This document shows, in pieces, positions 16,403-25,840 of a stretch of DNA of 64,000 bases. Location: NCBI GenBank assembly GCA_963720735.1, contig CAVRGL010000001.1:248001-312000 (forward strand), in the 5' to 3' direction. The position numbers and the translations under genes were made by a program. Under the pieces are notes generated by a model. It had not been told where the DNA came from. It saw only the letters and a list, made by a program, of their open reading frames with translations, and made no database searches. The stretch comes from JBBRHQ01 sp963720735 (GTDB lineage: Bacteria; Actinomycetota; Thermoleophilia; Solirubrobacterales; 70-9). Numbering within the stretch: the stretch's first letter is position 1; every line of letters begins with the position of its first letter.

Positions 16403-17704
16403 TCGCGGTCGACCTGGAGCCGCAGGAAATGGGTCGAGCAGGAGATGCAGGGGTCATAGTTGCGGATCGCCTGCTCGCAGCGCAGCCGCAGATCCTCGTC
16501 CTCGAGCTCTGCGTTGGCGGCGATCAACCGCTCCAGGTCCTCCTCGATCGAGCGCTGGTTCTGCGAGGTCGGCGGAACGATCCTCGCCGCCATTATCTCT
16601 CCCGCCTCGTTGATCTCGTAGCGGTGGTAGAGGAGCCCCCGGGGCGCCTCGGTCACCCCGTGGCCGACGCCGGCGCGGGGCTCCGCCTCGACCGCCGGGG
16701 CGGCCGGCCGCTCGTAGACATCGATGATCCGCAGCGCCTCGTCGAAGGCGTAGAGCAGCTCGACGGCACGGATGATGATGCTCTTGAACGGGTTGAGGGT
16801 GCCCTCGCCGATCCCAGCCTCGGCCGCCGCCTCCGCGGCGAGCGGCGAGAGGCGGTCCCGGTTGAGATTGAACCGCGCCATCGGCCCCGCCAGGTAGGCG
16901 CCCCGCCCGCGGACCCGGGCATGCAGCGCGGTCGAGTGCTCGACGTGGAGCTCCTCGAAGACCTCGTCGAAACCCCCGGCCTCGATGTCGATCCCCCTCG
17001 AGGAGACGATCCGGCCGCGGTCGATCGGGTATTCGTCCGCCCCCGCGGGCCGCAGCGAGACGAACTCGTAGTCGTGCTCGAGCTCCGGAATGGGGAGCTG
17101 CGCCGTCCAGCGAACCGTCTCCAGCGCCTCCGCGCGGGCTCGCTCGAGCTTCTCGCGCAGGGCCTCCAGCTTTCGCCGCTCGGGAGCCTTGTAGAAGCCG
17201 CCGACCCGGACATTGATCGGATGGACCTCGCGGCCGCCGATCGCCGCGATCAGCTCGTTGCCGGCCTTCTTGGTGCGCAATCCCCGCTCGACGATCTCGG
17301 CGTGCTCCTCGGCCATCGCGAAGCCGCTCTCATAGCCGAGGAAGTCCGGAGCGTGCAGCAGGTAGAGGTGCAGGGTGTGGCTCTCGATCCATTCCCCGCA
17401 GTAGATCAGCCTCCGCAGGTTTCGGAGCTGGCCGCCGACCTCGATGCCGAGCGCGTCCTCCATCGCCTCGCAGGCGCTCATCTGGTAGGCGACCGGGCAG
17501 ATGCCGCAGATGCGGGCGGTGATGTCGACCGCCTCGCCCAGCTCGCGACCGCGGAGCAGCGCCTCGAAGAGGCGCGGCGGCTCGTAGATGCGGAGCTGCA
17601 CGTCGAGCACCTCGGAGCCGCGAAGCCGCACGTACATCTCACCCTCCCCCTCGACCCGGGCGAGGGCGGGGGTGCGGATCGTCCGGGTCGGGCCGCCCCC
17701 GGGC

Positions 17705-17712
<8 letters not shown>
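16399..17712 (-). CDS. hydA: NiFe hydrogenase large (alpha) subunit, group 3b/sulfhydrogenase type
   Basis: Catalytic large subunit, 437 residues. The N-terminal NiFe ligand motif is RICGICPVAYQMSACEA and the C-terminal one is DPCISCSTHFLRLQVDRE. The form CGICPVAYQMS, with no His at the usual place, is typical of bidirectional NAD(P)-linked group 3 enzymes. After the DPCxxCxxH motif a short tail remains for the maturation protease. I use the GTG at 17710-17712, which overlaps the small-subunit stop (GTGACTGA). The longer open frame upstream is a shadow of the small-subunit gene. It works in the cytoplasm with HydD, HydG and HydB. Confidence 0.94.
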
Positions 17713-18504
<792 letters not shown>

Positions 18505-18508
<4 letters not shown>

Positions 18509-19320
18509 AGCTCCCTCACCTCGAAGATCTCCTCGATGTCGCCGTAGCGCATCACCGCCCCCTCCCGGCAGATGAAGGTCGGTCCGAACTGGCAGCGCCC
18601 GCACTGGGTGACCGCGCACTTCATGTTGCGCTCCAGGGAGACGTGGATCCGCTCCGCGCCGATGCCGCGGTCGAGCAGCGCCCGCGCGGCGAAGCGCATC
18701 ATCACCTCGGGGCCGCAGAGCATCGCCACGGCCCGATCCGGGTCGAAGTCCGCGCGTCCGATCGGCTTGGTCACCACTCCGACCTCGCCGGCCCACGCAC
18801 CGGTGGCGGTGTCGACGGTCACGGCCAGCTCGATCGCCGGGTCCGCGGTCCAGGCCTGCAACTCCGTCCTGAAGAGGAGCTGCCCGGGCTCCCTGCTGCC
18901 GTAGAAGAGCAGGACCCGCTCGAAGCGCCCGCGCCCGGCAAGCGCGGTGAGGACGGTGGAGCGAAGCGGGGCGAGGCCGACGCCGCCGGCGACGATCACC
19001 AGGTCGCCGCCCTCGGCCTCGGCAATCGGCCAGGAGCTGCCGTAGGGGCCCCGGACTCCGAGCACCTGGTCCGGCTCGGCCGCACAGATCGCCGCCGATA
19101 CCGCGCCGACCTCCCTCACCGTGTGGACGAGCGGGCCCTCGCCGGAGGGGTCTCCGCTGATCGAGATCGGCACCTCGCCCACCCCGAAGGCGTAGACCAT
19201 GTTGAACTGCCCCGGGTCGAAGGCGAAGCCGCGATCACCCCGGGTCGGCTCGAGGTCGAGCGTCCAGGTGTCTGGGGTCTCCTGGCGACGGTCGATGACC
19301 CGGAAGGGCTCCGGAATCAT
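18505..19320 (-). CDS. hydG: Hydrogenase diaphorase subunit (FAD/NAD(P)-binding, gamma)
   Basis: Ferredoxin-reductase-type subunit that exchanges electrons with NAD(P)H; about 271 residues. FAD-binding PGQFNMVYAFGVGEVPISIS is followed by the nucleotide-binding IVAGGVGLAPLRSTVLTAL, a C-terminal CGPEVMM, and a 2Fe-2S type cluster, CAVTQCGRCQFGPTFIC. I prefer the ATG at 19318-19320 (MIPEPFRVIDRRQ) because GGTGGGG precedes it. An upstream ATG at 19380 would overlap the preceding gene by 26 bases and cannot be excluded. Together with HydB it makes the sulfhydrogenase/diaphorase half of the enzyme. Confidence 0.9.
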
Positions 19321-19354
19321 CGGCGCGGCCCCACCCGCCCCGGTCAGGGCGGTC

Positions 19355-19837
19355 TCAGTCTCCGGCAGCGGCTGGGGCATGTCCGTAGACGTCGAGGAGT
19401 CGCAGCCGGGTCGCCTGCATCCGCTCGATCAGGACGGTCGCGAACTGCTTCATCAGCTCGTAGCCGAGATCGTGATCGGATTCGCATTTGCCGCGCAGGC
19501 AGGCGCCGTCGAAGGCGATCGCCGAGCCGCGCTCGACTATCCGGGCGTCCATGTGCCAGCGGTAGGGCTCGAACAGCCAGGACCAGCCGATCACCTCGCC
19601 GGGCCCGATCGTCTCCACCGACACCGGGCCCCGACCCGGCACGAAGATCTCCAGCGCCACCCGTCCGTGGCGGACGACGTAGAAGGTGTCGGCCGGGTCG
19701 CCCTCGCGAAAAAGATGCTCCCCCTCGTCAAGGCTGCGGTTGCTGCCGCAGCCGGCGATCAGCTCGAGCTGGTCCTTCCCGAGCTGGTCGAACGGGCCGG
19801 TCTCGGCAAGCAGCTCGGCAATTCCCTTCAGCTTCAT
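19355..19837 (-). CDS. Stand-alone cyclic-nucleotide-binding domain protein within the hydrogenase operon
   Basis: The 160 residues form a Crp-like cyclic nucleotide monophosphate domain without a DNA-binding helix-turn-helix. It starts MKLKGIAELLAETGPFDQLG. The beta-roll contains EGEHLFREGDPADTFYVV and the phosphate-binding cassette region IGPGEVIGWSWLFEPYRWH. The cassette lacks the canonical RxALxxA-type sequence, so the ligand may not be cAMP. ATG overlaps the hydB stop (ATGA, 19834-19837). Lying between two hydrogenase subunits, it may regulate assembly or activity of the enzyme directly. Confidence 0.85.
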   Translation of the reverse strand: MKLKGIAELLAETGPFDQLGKDQLELIAGCGSNRSLDEGEHLFREGDPADTFYVVRHGRVALEIFVPGRGPVSVETIGPGEVIGWSWLFEPYRWHMDARIVERGSAIAFDGACLRGKCESDHDLGYELMKQFATVLIERMQATRLRLLDVYGHAPAAAGD

Positions 19838-20970
19838 TGCGGCTCCTTCCCCCGAGTGGCGCCGTCGGTCGCACGGATCGCGGCCGCCTCCTCGGTGATG
19901 TCTATCGCGACGGGGCACCAGCTGATGCAGCGGCCACAGCCAACGCACCCCGAGGTCCCGAACTGGTCCCACCAGGTCGACAGCTTGTGAGTCATCCACT
20001 GCCGGTACCGGGAGCGCGAGCTGGAGCGGACGCTGCCGCCCCCGAGTTGCGAGAAGTCGAGGGTGAAGCAGGAGTCCCACTCCCTCCATCGCTCCGCCTC
20101 CTCACCGCTGACGTCGGTGACGTCCGTGACCGTCGTGCAGAAGCACGTCGGGCAGACCATCGTGCAGTTGCCGCAGGTCAGGCAGCGCTCGGAGACCTCA
20201 TCCCAGCGGGGATGCTCGAGGTTGCGCTGGAGCAGCTCGGGCAGCCCGTCGGTCTCGAGCTCCCGACCCATCTGGGCCGCCGCCCGGGCGCTGGCGGCAT
20301 GCGAGGCCTCGCGCTCAACGTCCTCGGCGGCCTTGCTCGGCAGCTCGGCGAGCACCGCTTCCCCGGCCTCGCTTCCGGTCTCGATCGTGAAGTAGTGGCG
20401 GCCGTCCCCGATCACCTCGGTCAGGGCCAGATCGAACCCGGACTCGGCGCGCGGCCCGGTGTCCATCGAGACGCAGAAGCAGGTTCCGCCGGCCTCGGCG
20501 CAGTTGACGGCGACGATGAAGGCTCCCTCGCGGCGGGATACGTAGGCGGGGTCGGGGAACGATCCCCCGGCCATCACCCGGTCCTGGATCTCGATCGCGT
20601 GCAGCTCGCACGAGCGCACGCCGATGAAGGCGTAGCGGGGCGCCTCCTCCTCGGGCTCCTCGCTGACCTCGAAGCCCGGCTCGCCATCGTTGCGGCGCAC
20701 CCGCATCAGCCGCAACCTCGGCGGGTGCAGGTAACGCTTCCAGGAATGCGGCCCGACCGCGTAGCCGAACAGGGCGGCGTCCGAGCGAGGCTCGACCCGG
20801 TACGTCCCGCCATCCTGGCGATCGGTCCAGCCACGCGGGAGGTCGGCCGAGGAGGAGATCTCGTCGTAGACGATCGCCGAGTCGCGCAGCACCGGGCCGA
20901 CGGTGCGGTAGCCGCGGCGCCGCAGGGCGCCGAGGAGATCGTCAAGTGACTGGGGCTCGATCACCCGCAT
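19834..20970 (-). CDS. hydB: Hydrogenase/sulfur reductase beta subunit, Fe-S (HydB type)
   Basis: First gene of the operon, 378 residues. The C-terminal third has two [4Fe-4S] motifs, CLTCGNCTMVCPTCFC and CVGCGRCISWCPVAID. The N-terminal part matches the HydB fold of sulfhydrogenases, with FIGVRSCELHAIEIQDRV and Cys in FIVAVNCAEAGGTCFC. It transfers electrons between the HydG flavin and the small subunit. ATG at 20968-20970 has a good GGAGGTGA ribosome site. Only 38 bases separate it from the divergent universal stress protein gene. Confidence 0.92.
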   Translation of the reverse strand: MRVIEPQSLDDLLGALRRRGYRTVGPVLRDSAIVYDEISSSADLPRGWTDRQDGGTYRVEPRSDAALFGYAVGPHSWKRYLHPPRLRLMRVRRNDGEPGFEVSEEPEEEAPRYAFIGVRSCELHAIEIQDRVMAGGSFPDPAYVSRREGAFIVAVNCAEAGGTCFCVSMDTGPRAESGFDLALTEVIGDGRHYFTIETGSEAGEAVLAELPSKAAEDVEREASHAASARAAAQMGRELETDGLPELLQRNLEHPRWDEVSERCLTCGNCTMVCPTCFCTTVTDVTDVSGEEAERWREWDSCFTLDFSQLGGGSVRSSSRSRYRQWMTHKLSTWWDQFGTSGCVGCGRCISWCPVAIDITEEAAAIRATDGATRGKEPQ

Positions 20971-20984
20971 CGGTTCACCTCCGC

Positions 20985-21003
20985 GCAGGCAACGTTAGCC
21001 TGC
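20985..21003. promoter_or_regulatory. Inverted repeat in the hydB/usp divergent promoter
   Basis: GCAGGC (20985-20990) and GCCTGC (20998-21003) flank AACGTTA inside the 38-base divergent gap. The centre is itself nearly palindromic (AACGTT). A shared operator controlling hydrogenase and stress protein together is plausible, but the binding protein is unknown. Confidence 0.4.
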
Positions 21004-21008
21004 CGCGG

Positions 21009-21863
21009 GTGAGCGCGGTCGAGAAAGTCATCGTCGGCTACGACGGCACCGAGCACAGCGCGGACGCCCTCGCCCTGGGACGGGAGCTCGCCCTGGCGAC
21101 GAAGACGACGCTGCTCGTCGCGCGGGCCGGCCCCGAGAATGGTGCCCTCGGGCTCGATGCGGTCGCCTCCTCGCTCGGGGAAGTGCACGCCGAGGCGCTG
21201 GAGCTGATCGGTGACTCTCCGGCGAAGGCACTCCACGAGCTTGCCGCGGCGAGCCCCGAGGCGATTCTCGTCCTCGGCGCCAGCCACCGCAGCGGGCTCG
21301 GGCAGATGATGCGTGGCAGCGTCGTCGAGCCGATGCTCCAAGGCTCTCCGTGCCCGGTGGCGGTGGCTCCCCGGGGACTGGCCCGCTCGGAGTATGGCCT
21401 GCGGGTGCTGGCGGTCGCATTCGACGACTCGGCCGAGGCCCGAGCGGCCCTGGAGCTCGCCGGCGAGCTGGCGCTGGGAGCGAGCGCGACCGTGCGGGTG
21501 ATCGGGGTGCTCGACGCCGGCGCCGGGCCGGAAGGAGCCGCGAGCGGCGTGCAGCAAGCGGCGGCGAGCGCTCGGGGGCACCTCCGCGATGCGATCCACG
21601 ATGCGGCGGCCGGCCTCCCGCGAGAGGTCAGGGCGCTGCCGGTGGTCTGCCACGGCGGCCCTGTGCCCGAGCTGCTCAGCCAGTGCGAGCAGGGCGTCGA
21701 TCTCCTGGTGATGGGGTCGCGCGGCTACGGTCCGCTGCGGAGCGTGCTGCTGGGAAGCACGTCCTCGATGATGATCCGGGCAGCCCGCTGCCCGGTGATC
21801 GTCGTGCCTCGCCCCCGCAGGCGCGCCGCGCCGGGCGGGGCCGAGGCTCAACTTCCAGCCTGA
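21009..21863 (+). CDS. Tandem universal stress protein (two UspA domains)
   Basis: 284 residues in two UspA repeats: domain 1 from KVIVGYDGTEHSADALALG, domain 2 from RVLAVAFDDSAEARAALELA. The ATP-binding loop of the second domain is VMGSRGYGPLRSVLLGSTSS, close to GxGxxGxxGS. The first has VLGASHRSGLGQMMRGSVVE, a matching loop. I use the GTG at 21009. No clear ribosome site precedes it, so the message may be leaderless or start a little upstream. The 3' end overlaps the convergent WS/DGAT gene by 16 bases. Usp proteins of this sort accompany dormancy or hypoxia responses in actinobacteria. Confidence 0.88.
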   Translation: MSAVEKVIVGYDGTEHSADALALGRELALATKTTLLVARAGPENGALGLDAVASSLGEVHAEALELIGDSPAKALHELAAASPEAILVLGASHRSGLGQMMRGSVVEPMLQGSPCPVAVAPRGLARSEYGLRVLAVAFDDSAEARAALELAGELALGASATVRVIGVLDAGAGPEGAASGVQQAAASARGHLRDAIHDAAAGLPREVRALPVVCHGGPVPELLSQCEQGVDLLVMGSRGYGPLRSVLLGSTSSMMIRAARCPVIVVPRPRRRAAPGGAEAQLPA

Positions 21864-23335
21864 CCGTTCTCGGCCGCTGCCAGCTCGCGCAGCTCCCCCA
21901 GTGCGCGCTTCATCCCGTCACGCAGAACGGGCAGATCGGCGACCGTGTCGCGATCGGCGTTGATGCAGAAATAGAGGTCGCCGGCGTAGCTGAACACGGC
22001 GATCCCCACCGCGTGCTCGGCTGCGATCGGGACCAGGGGCCAGACTGCCTGAAGCCGCGAGCCGAACGCGTAGAGCGGCACGGGCGAGCCCGGGACGTTG
22101 GTGATAGTCACGTTGAAGAGGCGGGTCGCGAACAGCGACCTGGCAAGGAAGCTGTGGATCGCCGGCGGCGCCAGCGCGGCGACGTCGATCAGCGTCTTCG
22201 AGCCGACGCCTTGCCGGCCCGCCTTCAGCCCCTCCGCCTCGTCGACCTGGAGCCGGTAGCGGCGCAGCGGATCGGCTTCGGAGACGGGCAGGTGGACGAA
22301 CAGCGAGCTGACCTTGTTGCCGAGGGCGAGCCGCTCGCTGGCCGACCTGATGTTCATCGGGACCATCGCCCGCAGCCCCTTCTCCGGCAGCGGCTCGCGG
22401 CGCTGCCCGAGTAGCTCGCGGAAGCCGCCGGCGGCAATCGCCAGGACGACGTCGTTGAGGGTGCCGCCGAGGCTGCGGTAGATCTGCTTCAGGTCCTCCA
22501 GAGGGGCACTCATCGTCGCCAGGCGGCGATGGGCCCCGATCGGCTCGTTGAGGCTGGTGTGGGGGGCGGCGTCGAACTCGTCACGCACCATCAGCTCGAC
22601 GACCGCCCGCGAGCGCTCGACCGCGTCGCGGGCCCGGTCGGGGTGCCTCACCATGCCAGCGCCGGCTCCGGCCAGCCGGAAGGGGAGCCGGACCGCGCCG
22701 CCTGCGACTCCGATCGCCCCGGAGGCAAGCGAGCGCGCCGCGCCGCCGATCCCGCTCCCATCGCCTTCGTCCGCCTCCTCCTCCTCCGGGGAGGGGCCGA
22801 CGCCGACCCAACGCCCGCCGGGCGGAACCCGCTCGAAGTCGAGCAGGAGATGGGTGGCGTCGACCGAGCCGACGCCGTCCACAAGGCAGTGATGGGTCTT
22901 GCTGACCAGCGCCCAGCGCCTACCCGCGAGCCCCTCCAGCACGACCAGGTCCCAGAGCGGGCGGCGGCGGTCGAGTCGCTGTGAGAAGTAGTCGCCGGCC
23001 CAGTCGAGGAATTCCGCCTCGCCACCGGGGGCCGGGAGGGCGGCGCGGCGGATATGGGCGCCGATCTCGAAGTCCGGGTCGCTCTCCCAACTCGGCCAGT
23101 GGATGCCGCCGGTGCGCGGCTCCGAGAGGCGCTGGTGGTAGCGGGGCATGGCGCCGAGGCGGCGGGTGAGCCGGCGGACCACCTCGTCGGTCGAAGGCGC
23201 GCCGCCCTCGGGCAGCGCATCGAAGACCAGCACCCCGCCGATGTGCATGTGGGCGCTGTCGTCGGCCTCCTCGAGCTCGAGAAAGGTGGCGTCGAGCGCG
23301 GTCAGGGCCTCCGGCGCTGCCATCGAGACAATCAT
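21848..23335 (-). CDS. Wax ester synthase/diacylglycerol O-acyltransferase (WS/DGAT)
   Basis: Transfers acyl-CoA to diacylglycerol or fatty alcohols for storage lipid; about 495 residues, normal for the family. The catalytic HHxxxDG motif is THHCLVDGVGS near residue 140. NVTITNVPGSPVPLY and the central ALGNKVSSLFVHLPV are the other conserved blocks. I favour the ATG at 23333-23335 (MIVSMAAPEALTALD), which has GAGGGG upstream; a later ATG at 23323 is possible. It is next to usp and the hydrogenase operon, a grouping reminiscent of the mycobacterial dormancy regulon with its tgs genes. Confidence 0.92.
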   Translation of the reverse strand: MIVSMAAPEALTALDATFLELEEADDSAHMHIGGVLVFDALPEGGAPSTDEVVRRLTRRLGAMPRYHQRLSEPRTGGIHWPSWESDPDFEIGAHIRRAALPAPGGEAEFLDWAGDYFSQRLDRRRPLWDLVVLEGLAGRRWALVSKTHHCLVDGVGSVDATHLLLDFERVPPGGRWVGVGPSPEEEEADEGDGSGIGGAARSLASGAIGVAGGAVRLPFRLAGAGAGMVRHPDRARDAVERSRAVVELMVRDEFDAAPHTSLNEPIGAHRRLATMSAPLEDLKQIYRSLGGTLNDVVLAIAAGGFRELLGQRREPLPEKGLRAMVPMNIRSASERLALGNKVSSLFVHLPVSEADPLRRYRLQVDEAEGLKAGRQGVGSKTLIDVAALAPPAIHSFLARSLFATRLFNVTITNVPGSPVPLYAFGSRLQAVWPLVPIAAEHAVGIAVFSYAGDLYFCINADRDTVADLPVLRDGMKRALGELRELAAAENGQAGS

Positions 23336-23380
23336 TACACCCCTCACCCCTCACCCCGCCCGAATCCGTAGCCCGCTGTC

Positions 23381-23395
23381 AACCCGAAGTGGGTT
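23381..23395. promoter_or_regulatory. Short perfect palindrome in the WS/DGAT-ppsA divergent region
   Basis: AACCC GAAGT GGGTT lies about midway in the 171-base region between the two divergent genes. It could be an operator; arms of 5 bp are short and this may be chance. Confidence 0.22.
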
Positions 23396-23506
23396 ATCAC
23401 GATCGTCACCCGGAGCACCGGTTGATCGTCGATGCTGGCGCAGGCGGCCCAGATGCGGTATTGATGGAGCGCAGCCGGCCCGATCCACCGCCGAGAGGAG
23501 AGCACC

Positions 23507-25825
23507 TTGCAGAACCCAGTCACCCAGTCGTCCGCCATCGACTTCGTCCGCAGCTTCGCCGAGCTCTCACATTCCGACGTCGACTACGCGGGCGGCAAGG
23601 GCGCCAACTTGGGTGAGCTGACCGGTGCGGGGATACCGGTGCCGGCCGGCTTCGTGATCGGCGCGCCCGCCTACGCCGCCTTCTGCGACGACGGCGGGCT
23701 GCGCTCCCGCGTCGCCGACGCGCTCGCCTCGGTGGACGTCGACGACCCGGCCGACCTCGACCGCGCTTCGGCCGAGGTCCGCAAGATGGTCGAGGCCGAG
23801 CCCTTTCCCGAGGCCGTCGAGCGCGAGATCCGCGCTGCCTACGCCGCCCTCGTCGGCTCCGACTCCGACGACCCGGTCGCGGTGCGCTCCTCGGCGACGG
23901 CCGAGGACACCGAGTCGGCTTCCTTCGCCGGGATGAACGAGACCTTCCTCAACGTGCGCGGCGCCGAGGCGCTGGTCGAGGCGGTCCGGAAGTGCTGGTC
24001 CTCGCTGTTCGGGAGCCGCACCCTCTTCTACCGCGCCAAGCGGGGGTTCGGTCAGGCCGACATGGATATCGCCGTCGTCGTCCAGCGCCAGATCCAGTCC
24101 ACCCGCTCCGGGGTGATGTTCACGATCGACCCCTCCAGCGGCGCGATCGACAGGCTGGTGATCGAGGGGTCCTTCGGCCTCGGTGAGGCGGTCGTCTCCG
24201 GCTCGGTCTCCCCCGACCGCTACCTGGTCGAGAAGGAGTCCCTCGGGATCCTCGCCCGTGAGGTGCGCCGCAAGGAGCTGGTGATCGAGTCGCTCCCCGG
24301 CGGCGGCACCCGGACCCGAGAGCTGGAGGACGAGGAGTCGTTGCGACCGGTCCTGAGCGACGATGAGGTCCGCACAATCGCCGACCTCGGCCGCCGCATC
24401 GAGCAGCACTACGGCTCGCCCCAGGACACCGAGTGGGCCTTCGACGAGGAGGGCTCGGCCTGGATGCTTCAGTCGAGACCCGTCACGTCCTCGGGCGGCA
24501 CGCCGCAGGTGGCGGGCCCCCCGGAGGAGGCCGGGCCCGTCCTGCTGAAGGGCCTAGGAGCCGCCCCGGGTGCCGGCACCGGCACCGTGAGGATCGTCCG
24601 CACGCTCGAGGACGCAAGCGCCTTCTCGGAGGGCGAGATCCTCGTCACCCACATGACCGCCCCGGATTGGGTGCCGCTGATGCGGAAGTCCGCCGCGATC
24701 GTCACCGACTCGGGCGGGATGACCTGCCACGCCGCGATCGTCTCCCGCGAGCTCGGGATCCCCTGCGTGGTCGGGACCGCGGACGCGACCAGCAAGCTAC
24801 GCGACGGCGAGCTGGTGACGGTCGACGCGACCCACGGCTCGATCCACGAGGGCGCCATGACCGCGGCCGAGGAGCATGCGGCTGCCGGGCCGGCGGCGGG
24901 CGCCACCACCGTCGCCGCCCCGCCGATCACCGGCACGAAGCTGCTCGTCAACCTCTCCGAGCCGTCGCAGATCGAGCGGGTCGCGGACCTGCCGGTCGAC
25001 GGCATCGGCCTCCTGCGGGCCGAGCTGATGGTGCTCGAGGCGCTCGAGGGCAGCCACCCAAGGAAGCTGCTCGAGGAGGGCCGGGGCGGCGAGTTCTCCG
25101 AGCGCATGGGCCAGGCGCTCTCGAAGTTCTCCGAGGCGTTCGCCCCGCGGCCTATCACCTACCGCACGATCGACTTCCGCACCAACGAGTTCCGCGGGCT
25201 CGAGGGCGGCGACAAGTTCGAGCCCGAGGAGGCCAACCCGATGATCGGCTTCCGTGGTGCGCTGCGCTACACCCAGGAGCCCGACCTGTTCAGGCTCGAG
25301 CTCGACGCAATCCGCCACGTCTGGGACCGGGGACACACCAACCTGCACGTGATGCTCCCCTTCGTGCGCACCGCCCGTGAGTTGGCGACCTGCCGCCGCA
25401 TGTTCGAGCAGGCGGGCCTGCTGGAGCGGCGCGGATTCGAGCTCTGGGTGATGGCCGAGGTCCCCTCGGTGCTTTTCAACCTGGAGAGCTACGCCGAGCT
25501 CGGGATCGCCGGGATCTCGATCGGCTCCAACGACCTCACCCAGCTGGTCCTCGGCTCCGACCGCGACTCGGAGGTGCTCGCCGAAACCTTCGACGAGCGC
25601 GACCCCGCAGTGGTCGCCTACCTGCGGGCGCTGATCCCGCGCGCCCACGAGCTCGGCCTTCAGACCTCGATCTGCGGCCAGGCCCCATCCGTGCACCCGG
25701 AGTACGCGCAGATCCTGGTCGAAGCGGGGATCGACGCGATCTCCGTCAACATCGACTCGGTCGACCGCGCCAGGCGGCTGATCGGGGCGGCGGAGCAGAG
25801 GCTGCTGCTGGACGCCGCCCGCTGA
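23507..25825 (+). CDS. ppsA: Phosphoenolpyruvate synthase
   Basis: Makes PEP from pyruvate, ATP and water, the entry to gluconeogenesis; 772 residues. The N-terminal ATP-grasp domain has GGKGANLGELTGAGIPVPAG and VRSSATAEDTESASFAG. The phospho-His domain has SGGMTCHAAIVSREL with the catalytic His. The C-terminal PEP-binding barrel has PMIGFRGALRY, IGSNDLTQLVLG and the catalytic Cys in SICGQAPS. TTG start at 23507 with AGAGGAGA in place; the frame has no better start. As the pyruvate consumer beside por, it suggests control of the pyruvate-PEP-acetyl-CoA node. Confidence 0.95.
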   Translation: MQNPVTQSSAIDFVRSFAELSHSDVDYAGGKGANLGELTGAGIPVPAGFVIGAPAYAAFCDDGGLRSRVADALASVDVDDPADLDRASAEVRKMVEAEPFPEAVEREIRAAYAALVGSDSDDPVAVRSSATAEDTESASFAGMNETFLNVRGAEALVEAVRKCWSSLFGSRTLFYRAKRGFGQADMDIAVVVQRQIQSTRSGVMFTIDPSSGAIDRLVIEGSFGLGEAVVSGSVSPDRYLVEKESLGILAREVRRKELVIESLPGGGTRTRELEDEESLRPVLSDDEVRTIADLGRRIEQHYGSPQDTEWAFDEEGSAWMLQSRPVTSSGGTPQVAGPPEEAGPVLLKGLGAAPGAGTGTVRIVRTLEDASAFSEGEILVTHMTAPDWVPLMRKSAAIVTDSGGMTCHAAIVSRELGIPCVVGTADATSKLRDGELVTVDATHGSIHEGAMTAAEEHAAAGPAAGATTVAAPPITGTKLLVNLSEPSQIERVADLPVDGIGLLRAELMVLEALEGSHPRKLLEEGRGGEFSERMGQALSKFSEAFAPRPITYRTIDFRTNEFRGLEGGDKFEPEEANPMIGFRGALRYTQEPDLFRLELDAIRHVWDRGHTNLHVMLPFVRTARELATCRRMFEQAGLLERRGFELWVMAEVPSVLFNLESYAELGIAGISIGSNDLTQLVLGSDRDSEVLAETFDERDPAVVAYLRALIPRAHELGLQTSICGQAPSVHPEYAQILVEAGIDAISVNIDSVDRARRLIGAAEQRLLLDAAR

Positions 25826-25840
25826 GCGGGCTCCGCCGCT
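25825..25840. terminator. Small bidirectional hairpin between ppsA and hutI
   Basis: AGCGG (25825-25829) and CCGCT (25836-25840) pair over a 6-base loop between the two convergent stop codons, which are 13 bases apart. The stem is weak and there is no T-run, so this is only a candidate shared terminator. Confidence 0.25.
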
